From Amphiduros pacificus (lineage: Eukaryota > Annelida > Polychaeta > Phyllodocida > Hesionidae): a DNA stretch of 64,000 nt. The notes under the pieces are model-generated. The model saw nothing but the letters and a program-made list of their open reading frames with translations. It was not told the DNA's origin and made no database searches. The stretch lies in NCBI GenBank assembly GCA_949316495.1, contig OX439002.1:16238001-16302000 (forward strand). The letters are read 5' to 3'. Every line of letters starts with the position of its first letter. The stretch's first letter is position 1. The translations under genes and the position numbers were made by a program. Below, piece after piece: positions 1-11,840 of the stretch.

Positions 1-193
1 ATCTGGTTCTCAATAATTGTCATAAAATAAAAACAGAACACAAAACTTATTATTCAAGGAAATATTGTTCTTTATCATCAATCCATTTCATTGTTTTCAA
101 AAAAAGAAAATAGTTGTTGAGTACATTTCATGGAGATTTTACAATTAATTGCAACTAAGCTTTCAACTTTTTAAAGCTAGAGGGCATGTTTAC

Positions 194-344
194 CTTTTAA
201 ACTCCTTAATGCTGCGTTGTCGTGAGGGTGGTTTTGGTCGAGACCCGTGACTGGTCATGGTGGCAATGCTGGTCTGGCGTGACCATGATGGCACAGAATC
301 CAGAGCAATATCTTCTGAACTACAATTCCCTGATGCCATGGTGC
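194..344 (-). CDS. Internal exon of an unrecognised gene (partial)
   Basis: On the minus strand a 151-base exon is bounded by a good acceptor (ATTTCAG before 344) and a good donor (AAAAG then GTAAAC at 193-188). It is open in one frame, entering with two bases of a split codon and leaving with two. The peptide of about 50 residues is rich in Ser, Arg and Pro, with the basic stretch RPKPPSRQRSIKEFK, which resembles a disordered cytosolic or regulatory segment. Its base composition is less AT-rich than its surroundings. No domain is recognisable. The remaining exons must lie beyond the left edge or in the following 5 kb, where I could not identify them. A chance open stretch with splice-like borders remains possible. 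Confidence 0.5.
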
Positions 345-2949
345 CTGAAATCTGATCCATCCTGAAAGTACAGGGTTATGTTCCATTGTTATGTATTTAT
401 GTATAACATTTCGGTATCTTAAATCAAGTAGTAGTTTTCAGTACTACAATATGGGCCTGGGTTTAAGCCTTATCATCCAAGAACAATTGTTTATTTCTTT
501 TGAAGAGAATCTCATAGATTCCAAGATTTCAAAGTTTTAAAGAGATGCTTTCTTATATTTTAGTTCCTATAAATTACATATTTACATGATCATAGGTGTG
601 TAAATACACTGAAATTAATAAACAATAAACATATATTAGATAGCATGGAAACTCAAGCAAACTTTCAAAACAATCTTGCAACCCCCCTAAAATATGATCA
701 TTTATTGCAGTCAATGTGAACAACACCATTGTGGGGGATATAATGAATGTGGAAATCATGCTGCCATTATCTTCAATTTTCATAAAGCCTGTCATGACTT
801 GTTTTTCCTGGTCCGATTGTAATTTATTTTTTATGCTCTTTCGCACATGAGCAATTCAGTGGCTCAATTTCTGTTTGTTTACAAAATAGTTATGCAAGTA
901 GGTAATTCTGCCATGATGATGTCATTTTTTTTCTCTGTCGTGCATATCTCCACAAAAAAATCATGTTTCCCTTGGCATATCAATATGCTTTATAATTCTC
1001 TTATATACGATAAAAATATATCAGAGAAGTGAAAGTTCCCCTTTAAAAGTCACATGACAAGAAAATTGTGAAAATGTTTATATTGAGCCATAATATATTA
1101 CAATACATGGACATTGCATTTCAACATGTTTTACACATTTTTATAAATGGCGTACAGAATTATAGTGGATCAAAGTGATTTGCTGGACACGCCCCTTTTT
1201 ATGTGGGTCAAATCAGGGCTGCTGAGATTTTGCCGGAAGTGACGTATGTTCGCCCTTCATGTTCAAAACAAACCACTCCAAACCAGTGAAAGTCTGGAGG
1301 GATTGTAATTTATAAGTAATAACAAGAGTGTTGATAACATCTTTGAACCACTGGTGGCCTAATTAGCACATGTGGATAGTAGGTCAGATCATGTTTCACA
1401 TCATAGTCACTTGGATTCTGCCTGTAGTGATGGGGAAGACAGGAATACAGCCTGCCTCCCAGTTGGGTTTGGCAAACTTACATCTGCCTATTGAGATTAT
1501 TCAGATCCCTCAAGGGACTGAACTATTCTTTATCATAACATTATGGTCAAAGTCATCTCCTTGTTGAGAAAGAAATGTTGAAATCTCAAAGTTTAGTATC
1601 ATTTTTACAGAATTTCTATTTTCATTCAAAATTCCTTTGTCTGTTTGAATATAAATACTGATATATGATTTAGTTGGGTACCCACTGACACGCAATGACA
1701 GACATTAAAAAAATACCAAACTAAACATTTCAAATGGCCATTGAAATACATCTGCAATGCATAAATGATATATAACCAGACCTCAAAATTTAGAAGTCAA
1801 AATAATTTCCAGCAATGAAACAGATCTAAAAATATGTGTCGAATGCTTTCAAAACTTTTTTTTCAATTATGTCATACGAAGTTTAGCTCAACATTACTGA
1901 ATATGAATAATATTCAACCAATTGATATTGTTACTGGTCATTGGTTAACAAATAAATAAATAAATTTTCAGTGACTGCTTCCATTCCAACAGTCAACTTA
2001 CATATATCATATGGTCTCTCCACTTCCTTATATTGCGGAGGGGGTGAAGCGTTTTCAAGTTAATTTGTCATACTCTTGTCCAACTAGTCTTCCCTTGCTA
2101 TTTATCACCACCTATCACAATGGCTCAGCCGGAGAGGCCTATAGAGCTGCTGCCAGTCAATGTTTATAGCATCAAAGAAACTAGAATCTGACAAATATAG
2201 TCATTTTATGGTTTGGAGTTATTTAAAGTAATATTTTGAAAATGTCACTGGTTTGTTCTGATAGCCTTTCTGTCTACAGTGACGGTTGTTCATGATGTGA
2301 ACATTTACTAAACACTGTCAAATCGAGGACATTATTCTAGCCCGCATGCAATGAATGTCCATGGTGTGGGACCATGGTGCCAGTGTTGGTGGTTATTCCA
2401 CACCATGGGCCTGGCACATGTCATTTTACCACCTCAGTAAGAATCTGTTACATAATGTGTGAAAATGTTCATATGGAAAGCGAAAAAATTGCCATTTTAC
2501 CTGTTTCACCTGTTCATGATGATGTAAAAAAGGTTCTCCGAAAGTTTGACGTCTTTAGTTTTTGATTACAATTGATGACAGTAAGAAAACTGAAAATTTT
2601 GTTTATTGTGAACCATGTCCGGAAGTTGTGCTTATCTTTAGTGCGCTTGCGCGCTATGATCCGGCGCTAAATGATTGACAGGACATGACCTACATTCCAA
2701 ATGCGGTTAGCAGACAGCGTTTCATATGTTGAGCATTTCAAGCAGATACTACTAATACTGATAAAGAGATAACAGTAATATGACTATCATTCAATTGATT
2801 TGTATTTCCAAGATATAGAATTATATACGTTTGCATAAACATAAATTGCTAACATGGAATTTAAAACTTCTAAAAGTACATTTGATCCAATCTTTGATGA
2901 GGAGAGATCTTTTTTTTTTCAGATCCACTATTTAGAGTGTCAGTGTCCC
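345..2949. other. No gene recognised
   Basis: AT-rich sequence with only short, unsupported open frames. A 24-codon ATG frame at about 2120 has no homology that I recognise. This could be intron of the gene whose exon lies at 194-344. Confidence 0.5.
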
Positions 2950-3508
2950 GGGGGGGGGGGGTACTCTCATAGTCAGCGTTACCGGGGAAGCTGGGCTAAA
3001 TAGGGTCCTTTTCGCTGATATTTTCCCTAAAACAGGTTAAGATATTTCATCATTTCCCCTAAAACAGGGTACTGTTTTTCAAATTTCTCCCTAAAACAGG
3101 GATCACAATCCCCCTTTCCAAATCTCCCCCTTCTGCATCATCCCTAAATGAGGGTATCAAAATTTCAGCTAGTCCTAAATCAGGGTACCAATAATGATAG
3201 AATATTTCCCTAAATCAGGCTCTGCGGTTTACAGTTCCATCCGGGTTAAGATATTTTATCATTTTCCCTAAAACAGGGTACTGTTTTTCAAATTTCTCCT
3301 TAAAACAGGGATCACAATCCCCTTTTCCAAATCTCCTCCTTCTGCATCATCCAAAAATTCAGCTAGTCCTAAATCAGGGTACCAAATTTCAGCTAGTCCT
3401 AAATCAGGGTACCAATAATGCTAGAATATTTCCCTAATTCAGGCTCTGGGGTTTTCAATTCCATCCCAGCCTCCGCGGGTTAAAATCATGAGAGTACCCC
3501 CCCCCCCC
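2950..3508. mobile_element. Inverted-repeat element with G-run/C-run ends, copy 1
   Basis: The element starts with a G-run followed by GTACTCTCATAG and ends with ATGAGAGTAC followed by a C-run, so its ends are inverted repeats. The inside is built from short repeats in which CCCTAAA and AGGG alternate (for example CCCTAAAACAGGGTA). The block from TTAAGATATTT to the TCCATCC segment is present twice in this copy. There is no coding capacity. Near-identical copies lie at 45081-45436 and 53138-53702, and a decayed one at 59199-61116. It looks like a non-autonomous DNA transposon (MITE); the superfamily is unknown. Confidence 0.8.
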
Positions 3509-6090
3509 TCTAGTATATAGAGCTGGTCATTTACAGTCTTTTCCCGTTTTCAATTAGGTAATTGTTATTAAAAAAATATTCTTAGTGTGGCAGTTAACTC
3601 TGGATTATGGATTGTTCGTGACCCGATCTCACAATTAGGTAAGTATTTCAGTGTAAGATCTTCCGAGTAAGGAATGCGAAGATGGCATATATTAATTCAC
3701 TGGAAGGTCCTTTTACATTATTAAAGCACACACACAAGAACAAGAAAGATCTATTAGCATTTTACAGCACATTTATTGTAACAATTATTTACAGTGTGAT
3801 ACTCATTATTCAAATTTTCAAAAGTCAGTATTTTAATAAATTTGGAATTTTGATCGAGTTTCTTTTAGTCGATTCAAATATTTTACATTCAATGGTGTCA
3901 ACCTTCAAATTCTAATTTTGCCTTAATACATGAAAATTACAATGAATTAAAAAAATGATCTTAGAAAGTTCAGTAAATTAGACAGATCTGTGAATATTTG
4001 AGACCCATTAAGAATTCCCGATATATCTCATTTCCGGTACCTGTGAGATACACATTCCTTTAACACCACCCTCTCCGTCAGTTCGCATGCCCCACTTGTT
4101 GCCCTCCCTACTCTGTATACCTAACGACAAAGACAGAACTAAGACAAAATCTACAGCTCTGACTCATATAGACATAGACTTATTTTAGGCTGGTTGACGT
4201 TGTATCTTTGTTTAATTAGATCCTGGATTTGCTTCACTTCACAGACAAGTCAGGGGTTGAAATGCAGGCACCAATTCTCGGTAACACACACATGAGAGTA
4301 TATAAACTAGCTCTATATAACTAAACCACTTCTAAGTAGAGAGCGATTCTCAATTCACGCAAAATAATTGAATATCTGCGAACAGGATATAAGTGCAATA
4401 TTTGGGACGACAATCGGTAAGTAACTTGTAATATTGAATCAGCATTTCGTTATAATAACGATAATTAGAAGCATCAATTCGAGATTTACGTTCTCAAATG
4501 ATATATTTGGTGTATGTACTTGATTTTAATGAAACAAAATTGCGGAAATACCATTTTTTCAATCCATAATTATTAGATATTTCGACAGTTTTGGTTACAT
4601 ATATTTTCTACATTATGTTCAAATTCTCGCCGGTAAAACATTCAGGTTATTAATAAGACTTAAGTACCCCGACTGAGCGGATCCTGGTTCTTAGCCAGAT
4701 TCATCCACAGTAACTAGAAGAGCAACATCCACTTTACGCTGTATCTTATAAACACTATGGTGATGTGGTATGCTTTATTACGCAAGATAAACTAATTGTG
4801 CATAAAATTCACTCAAGAGTTTTCGAATTTGTCATGTTTCCCACTCGCCCTGAATGCAGAAAGTCATCTCAAAAACATAAAATATGTTTCTGTAATTTAA
4901 TTTCGGTTGAGCCCGTCATAAAATAGCATTACAGAAAGAGAGATTTCATAAAGTAATATAAGAATAATACACGTGAAAGAAATGGAGAGATATGGGATTG
5001 GTTCAACATTATAAAAATAACAAGTACATAAAATATATATTTTATTGTAGCATTTATGGGGCAGAACAAAGCGGTTTGAGATAATATCACATCATAGTTA
5101 GAGAAAGTGTTATTTATCTACTACGCTAAAGGACTGTTACAGTTGTAACATTACAAACTAGACAAACATTATGTGAGAGACCGTCTACTTGTTTTAGTGG
5201 TCCATAAACATGATACACGCTGGACACAATTATAAACCCACTCTCACACACTGGACACTATTGCCCATTTCTCTAATTCAGAAGTCATTACGAGTTCACA
5301 TAATCCAGTTTTTGTACATGTATTTACAAAGTAATTGTAAAAGTGATTTTTTGGAAATGCGATTTAAGATCATTTCCGTCACTGTAATGTATATGTTATT
5401 CTAAAAAAACGGGGGAAAACATCTTTCCCATTGTCCATTAATTCCAGTAAGGAAACACCTCTGTGGCCTCTAGTGTTCCTCAAGGAAAGTGCAAACAAAG
5501 CTGCTGGCCGAAATTGCTGTGTCAATACTGGCGCTGGTACCATGATATGGCCAGAATCACCCAGGAACTAACATCATCATGAACACCAGTCCAAAATACA
5601 TTGAATCAGTTGTCTGTGGAATACGTGAATGCGCTTAATTTGATCTAATTAGGAAATATATGCAAATATTTACAAATGTGTACATCAATAAATAAGAAAG
5701 GGAGGTGAGTGGTTAAGAAGATTAAAAATATATGACTGACCATTATGCACTCAATACTGGGTACAAAGAATCCGCCATGATAAGTGATGCTCGCCAAATT
5801 ATCATTTTTATGTTATACATACCATGGATTGACACAAATAATAATCACATTCCGAGTGACTCTGACTGTATTCATCGAAATATTGTGACCGATAGTGTCA
5901 TAATTACATGGTGCCACTTTACTACTAATTGAAAACAAATGTCGAAAATATAAATAAATTATATATATATACTGAAAATATAATAATAATAATAAATAAA
6001 TAATAATTATAAATAAATAATGCCAAGTATCATGTTCTGTTTTGTAGGTCATTAGTGTTATGATAACTTGTCAAGCTGTAATATTGGACA
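3509..6090. other. No gene recognised; upstream region of the 6091-8923 gene
   Basis: AT-rich and without convincing coding exons. Just before the downstream gene, TTTTGTAG at about 6045 could be an acceptor for a 5' untranslated exon, which would place the promoter further left. No core promoter motif is clear. Confidence 0.4.
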
Positions 6091-8923
6091 ATGTTGTCAA
6101 TGGTGAACGGGTTATTATCTTTGATAACGTTGCTGATGCTGGTCCTGATCTCCCGGGCAACGTTTCTGTTCAGAGCGTCCCCTGGTGGCGATGGTATTAA
6201 ATCCCCTGGACTGTGGGGAGGAGAAATTAATGTATACGAAAATGGGACGGCTCAGTATTTGCACCAAGTGGGCTATGGGGATTTGCAACTTGGAGAGGAA
6301 ATAATCACGGAATTAGATATCAGCAGTATATCTTACGATCCCATATCCAAGCGAGCCCTCATGGAGATTGAGGACCCAAAATCTGACGGCGGTAAGATCA
6401 TCGCCAGTGCTGCCCCCTGTTCGTCTTCAAGCGAACTAGAAGCTATAGCAGGCCATGTCAGACTAGTAGATGATGACAACAAGTTTCTTTTGGAAGCTAA
6501 ATGTGGCTGGAAGTGTGGCTGGAATGCATTCACATATTATGACTCCCAGGTGTACTTTGTGCTGTCCGCCGTGTTTGGGCAACACCTGGGTGCCCATACG
6601 ACCACACGTGAGATCCACATCAGGGTTCTGATTGGCTGTGAGGATTTGATATCGGCAGCCTCTCACGGGGAGCATGTGATGGACCTCCGTATCTTGCAGT
6701 GTTCCAGGCACATCATCACCTTACACCAACAAAGATATGAATGGCCCAACCCGACTCTATCTGTCTGGGCGGGAGCTGCCATGACGGCCAGGAAACATGA
6801 CCCCAACGAGCCTCTCCAGGTTGGTGAATTTATCCTAATGACAGAACGATGATTGACGAGTCCAAGAAAAGCAAATTGCAGAAAATGATATTCCTAGCAT
6901 TTTTTCTACTCCTGTAAAATTTCTCGGAAATGTAAAAAACGACGAATTGCTGGTTGAATTCAATATTGTATAACGGCAGAGTTTAATTGTAATTTAGCTT
7001 ATAATGAAAAGATATGGAATGCTTCATCATTTCGTCGAAATTATTAAATTTTATTTGATCTGTTGACTGAGTTTCAGGTCCCCTCTTCATGTCATATTCT
7101 GTATGGACTACCCGGGTCATTCCGGGTGACTTATTTTATTTTCAGTTGTTTATCCAGCTATTCAACAAGACAACCTCGGGTGTACTTATGACTCTTCTTC
7201 AAGTGACATTACCTGAAACAGAAGATGGACAAGCCAAAGTCACACACCTCACCAACACCCTAGTGCCCAGTATATACAGGTAAGTTTGGCAAAGTCACAC
7301 ACTTCACCAATAGCCTAGTGCCCAGTATATGCAGATAGGTTTGGCAAAGTCACACACTTCACCAACACCCTAGTGCCCAGTATATACAGGTAGGTTTGGC
7401 AAAATCACACACTTCACCAATACCCTAGTGCCCAGTATATAAAGGGAGGTATGGCAAAGTCACACACATCACCAATACCCTAGTGCCCAGTATATAGAGG
7501 TAATTTGGCAAAGTCACACACCTCACCAACATCCTACATGACAATTCAGTGAGGCAGCACGTACTATATCTGCTACAAAAAGGTCTCATCACGAAATGAC
7601 TGAAATAATGTTGAAATTGATGTAAAACACCCAAACAAACAAACAAATATGTGGGGGGCATGCAATAGGTATGCTTTATTCTTCGCTTCTATAATATATT
7701 TACTCTTCTTTCCATTACATATAGGTTCTTCCTCTGCCTGTACCAAAATGTGACTATTATAATAATTTCAATTAACCAGTATTATAATTTATAAATTATA
7801 TATATTAAATGTATGTATGATGACCTCTCTCATGTGGATTGAGAATAATTACGACTATAGCACCTCTTATATATAATGTGATGCTCATCATCATTTACAC
7901 ACCTTGTCTTACTTCCTACCTCTGATACTCAATGTCTGAGATCGCATATTGTTTTGTGGCATAATTACAGTGGCACGTGGCAGGTACGGGGTTTGGGGGA
8001 AATATCTCACCGAGATAACGTCATGTGCTGGACAGCTGCTGAGCAGTTACTGTGTGGGGAACTGCATGATGACGTCATCACCAATGTCACCCCTCTTCTG
8101 ACATCAGGAGAGGCCTACGATGCCCAAATATGTACAGGTAAATGACACAACTTTTGGTTTTAAAATCAGACCCTTTGCAGATGGTTGTCACTCTGTGCTT
8201 TTATGGCGTGTAATTTTGTTCTTAGTCAATGGGCCTTTCCCATTATATTTTGATGTGGTAACTGATTATGAGCTGTGAGTAAGGGTAAATATTCTGAAAG
8301 GATCTCACAATACACACGGATATATAGTTGCATGGCACTCTTACTGTAATGAAAGTGTTTGCTTAATATGCACCCTTAATGATGCTTATACTCTGTAATA
8401 TCAAATGATGCATAGTCAATTTGGCGAGTATGTTTTCATATTTGATTTTATAATCAATACAGGAGCAGTGTACCCGTATCCTCTCGGTAAGATAATAACT
8501 GGAGTAGCTTTAGTCAGTGCCAAAGATCCATTTGCTCTGTTTTTTGGATGTTTTGCGGAGGAGACAGGGATCGGAGGACTCGGGTTGCTTTTGATATCTG
8601 CATCTTATGGTGGCGCTTCCAAGCAACTCTTCCCGGTGACAAGTTCAGGCACCAAGATGTACGGCGGCGCATTATTTATCATCGAGGACTACCACACAGA
8701 ATGTATGGGCCAAGAAGGCTACACCAGACTGCAAGAGCCACTCACCATGGACACCACCAGAGGAAGTGGCAAAACCACCACCAGAGGGCAAGATGATGGA
8801 CAGGGCCTAGATCCTTGCGCTGGCGCTGTGGTTGGGAGCGGTTCAGATCATCCTGTGTCACTCTTATATCCTGTTCTGCTTATCATAACAGTGATTAATC
8901 ATTTGACATGTCATAGATTGTGA
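6091..8923 (+). CDS. Secreted, probably GPI-anchored protein of unknown family (4 exons)
   Basis: Exons 6091-6819, 7146-7279, 7971-8137 and 8463-8923 join to 1,491 bases, giving 496 residues. Every junction has AG/GT borders and the phases agree (0, 2, 1). The start is the first ATG of the frame and opens a hydrophobic signal peptide (about residues 7-22). Three N-glycosylation sequons are visible: NGT near 51, NKT near 250 and NVT near 326. Paired cysteines occur, including a KCGWKCGW duplication. The C-terminus has a small-residue GSGS site (468-471), then a hydrophobic tail (about 475-491) and only five more residues, as in GPI-attachment signals. No catalytic motif or known domain is recognisable, so no function is proposed; a cell-surface location is inferred. 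The exon 2 donor lies inside a 55-base tandem repeat. An AATAAA at 9419-9424 could be its poly(A) signal. Confidence 0.85.
7235..7541 (+). repeat. 55-base minisatellite spanning the exon 2 / intron 2 border
   Basis: Units begin at 7235, 7290, 7345, 7400, 7455 and 7509, about 5.6 copies in all. The first unit is the last 45 coding bases of exon 2 together with the start of its donor. Later units lie in the intron, and some keep donor-like sequence, for example CAG then GTAGGT at 7387-7395. Confidence 0.9.
7534..7655 (+). mobile_element. 3' part of a tRNA-derived SINE (same family as 48111-48355)
   Basis: It begins in the shared motif ATGACAATTCAGTGAGGC, continues through AATGACTGAAATAATGTTGA and ends in an (AAAC)n tail. 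It lies in intron 2 of the 6091-8923 gene, directly after the minisatellite. A minus-strand copy is at 25325-25510. Confidence 0.7.
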
Positions 8924-10490
8924 CAACCAGACCAGTTTTAATGTTCAAATTGTACACGCATTATTCTGTTCAATATTGACGGAAATAATACTGTTATTGT
9001 TACCTGTGAACTAGTGGTGCTTCCACACCTGAATGGAAAGGCACCCCTGGGTGACAGCTTTTTTTACCTGAGAGAAAACGGTGACTGGTTATTTCGCCTT
9101 TGCGTTTGACCAAACCTGTTCGACCGTGTGATTATATTACACTTTCTCTTATCAATATAAGTTTGGCCTTCATGGTAAAATAGCCTTCTTGAAGGCCATG
9201 TTATGAGTTTGAACCATTACATAATGACTGGGGTCTGCTTCTTCAAGACAGGCTCGAGCTGAGGAAGAGAGTTATTTGCCATCGCTGGACGATCGAACAC
9301 AGACACTATACTTGGTATCGATAAGAAAGGAACAATTTCTGTTCATTGGAAAATGCAGCAATGGCAAAAGCACAACACTGATAAAGTTGTATCTTTGTTA
9401 TTACAAGAAATAAGAAATAATAAACCTGTAGATGTACTATTCGATATTCTAAAAATAGCTTGTAACACTGCGAGATCTAGACCTGTGCAGCAAGCCACTA
9501 TGTAAGGCTGAGGTCTGTAGGTATATTATATGGGATAAATGTTACAGTAGCTTTGTCCATCTGGTGGTGCAATGTCATGCAGTTATCATTGATAATGAAG
9601 TAAAGACAATTGAGGTCTTACAAACTAAAACGAGCATTTTGCCCAGACAAAAGGGAGCAAGGGTATTTAATCCAACTTCATTAGATAATCCAACGACCCC
9701 ACCGAACTATTTCCCTAACATTAATTATACTTGACAATTTAGCTTGAACTTTCTCTCCACTCTATCTGATATTTGTTGTTTGTTTCATAAAATCTAAACT
9801 TGTCATATATAAGGGATAACGTAGAAATAACAAATGAAAATATTTTACCAGGTAAATTCTTCAGTCAAGGTCATTTGAGCAAAGTCAAAGATCAAATTAA
9901 CATGACATTTACCCTTTACGATCATTATATAAATCAAATTTGAAGCACTTCCTAATTATGATTGCGGCATGAATGGTGGCTTAAAGGCACATCAACTGCT
10001 AAGGTCATTTAGTGCAAAACACTATATTTTGACTAGATTCATAATGTATAACATTAATATAATGTATAAATAATCCTTACATCACGGAATTTTAGAAAAA
10101 TCTTTTTTTTTTCAAGAAAACAGACATGTATATAAAAAATGTGTATAAATTATTTAAGACATTAAATACCATTTGATGTTCTGTGGTTCTTGACAAATAG
10201 ATCAATTACCTAAGTAAACAAGAGCTCCATCGTTAACATTGGGTATTAAAACAATACTCTCACAGAAGTATCTGTAGTATCAAACAACTTATGCAAATCT
10301 TGCACGTTTAAATACTGATTCACTCAATTAAAACATGTTTGATAATCAAAGCCCTTTGACAACCAAGATACTGAGGATGATCTTCACCTTTGAGAAGATA
10401 GCACTGTGTCAAATGACGATGTCAGGCTTCATTTCATGCAATTTATTGAAAATATCTTCATTCTAAAATACAAAAAAACAATAATATATT
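8924..10490. other. No gene recognised
   Basis: The 3' untranslated region of the preceding gene probably ends near 9.44 kb. The rest is AT-rich with no supported feature. Confidence 0.45.
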
Positions 10491-10494
10491 TCTT

Positions 10495-10760
10495 AAATTC
10501 TGTATAAGCATATCAATCGGTCGATTATCCAATGCAGCTTTGGCAGCTTGGTCAGCAGCCTCATTCCCTTGGATACCAATATGAAAAAGAATCCAATAAA
10601 ACATTTTTTTCTGTAGTACAAGGTCATCAGTTTGGAACTGGCTTCATTGATCTGGAAGAATTCTTGATTTGCATTGAGGCATATGATATCTTTGGAACTA
10701 CTGATGCATATTAGTACTTCTTCCATGGTATTCATGCGATAATGCTTTCTGAGGAGACTT
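10495..10760 (-). mobile_element. LINE fragment: RNase H-like end
   Basis: Minus-strand translation gives HIGIQGNEAADQAAKAALD. This matches the conserved end of the RNase H domain in LINEs of the I group, where the motif usually reads PSHxGIxGNExAD. Upstream there are frame changes, so it is an old, broken fragment with no autonomous capacity. Confidence 0.65.
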
Positions 10761-11211
10761 TATTCAGGATTCTTTAGAATGAATCTATGCAGCTTCTTAG
10801 ATTCTTATCTTTGATGACTACTAACAGCCTGTTCACCCAATCTGTGGGCTCTGTGACTGGAGTCAAAATATCCAGTTGGTCAAAATGTTCTTTACGCTTG
10901 GGTCTCATTATTGCCACAAACACATTTCTGGGAAGATATATCACCGGTTGGACATCATTGTATACATTTTCCAGGGATTATCCCAATTGTATAAAACATA
11001 TCTGGGTACTGATTCAACACGTGCGGTGTGAGTTACTATGAATACACCTTCATTCAGGCTGTACACTGCATGTATCTAGCCCTTGTTGGTACCTATACTT
11101 ACCACCTATTAGATCTGGGATAGGGCCCTTAACCACCTGAAACACTACGCTGTGTTTCCCTTTTGTAAATACATGGTATGGTGGCTTCACCTTCAGGCTG
11201 GTGTTTATTTA

Positions 11212-11354
11212 AAGCTAAAAGTAAAAGCTGACATTTATATATCGCTGATACCAGACAATGTCTGCTCATAGCGGTTGATAGTAACTGGCCGGGATTCGAA
11301 CCTAGAACCCCTGGATCTTAAGGCGAATACTCGACCAATTGAGCTATTTTGGCC
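11212..11354 (-). mobile_element. tRNA-derived SINE with a LINE-like tail
   Basis: On the minus strand it starts with a tRNA-like head containing box A (TAGCTCAATTGG) and box B (GGTTCGAATCC). A tail with TTGTCTGGTATCAGCG follows. The same tail closes the CR1/L2-like LINE at about 23.52 kb, including the CGCTATGA and CAGAC motifs just before it. It is not a tRNA gene, because the head runs straight into the LINE-like tail and lacks a normal acceptor stem. It sits inside the LTR-element fossil. Confidence 0.8.
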
Positions 11355-11515
11355 AGCTTTTTCCACCAAAGGCTTCGGATAAAGTGGCCTGGAATGTGTC
11401 TGAGCTCAAAGTGTAAACTTGATTCTTTGTATCTATTCTTGAGTTAACGATACTACTGCCAACAGACACTGGTACATTTCATACCCCAGAGCAATCATCA
11501 CTACCAGATCATCAC

Positions 11516-11840
11516 TATCAGCATCACTAGAAATGGCAGACATAGGGATATAACTTTTTTACTACTCAATATTCATCTGCAAATGATATGTGATCGAATG
11601 TCAACCTTCTTAGGCTATTTTGATTAAATATTGCCAGTGACCTTGAAGTGACCTTGAAGTGACCTTGAAAATAGAAAGCCTATTTCCACAAAATTATCTA
11701 CATGTTTTATTATCCTATCATCTACATCTTTCAAATACGAGCTCGTAGATTCCTTATTCATTAAAATCTGTTCATAATTAACAATTTGAGAGCAATTTAT
11801 AATTTTGTGGTCAATCTATAAGGGAAAACAGAGGAAAATA
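11516..11840 (+). repeat. 325-base dispersed repeat, copy 1
   Basis: From ATCACTAGAAATGGCAG to AAACAGAGGAAAATA it is closely matched by 38382-38696 in the same orientation. It contains AGTGACCTTGA-like units in tandem. Inverted ends, coding capacity and a tail are all lacking, so the type is undetermined. Confidence 0.8.

Noticed and set aside
2950-3508. CRISPR-like array of short repeats
   Set aside because: The repeats are degenerate and unspaced, and lie within an inverted-repeat transposon of an animal genome.
11286-11354. tRNA gene on the minus strand
   Set aside because: Boxes A and B are present but the head runs into a LINE-like tail without a proper acceptor stem, so it is a SINE.
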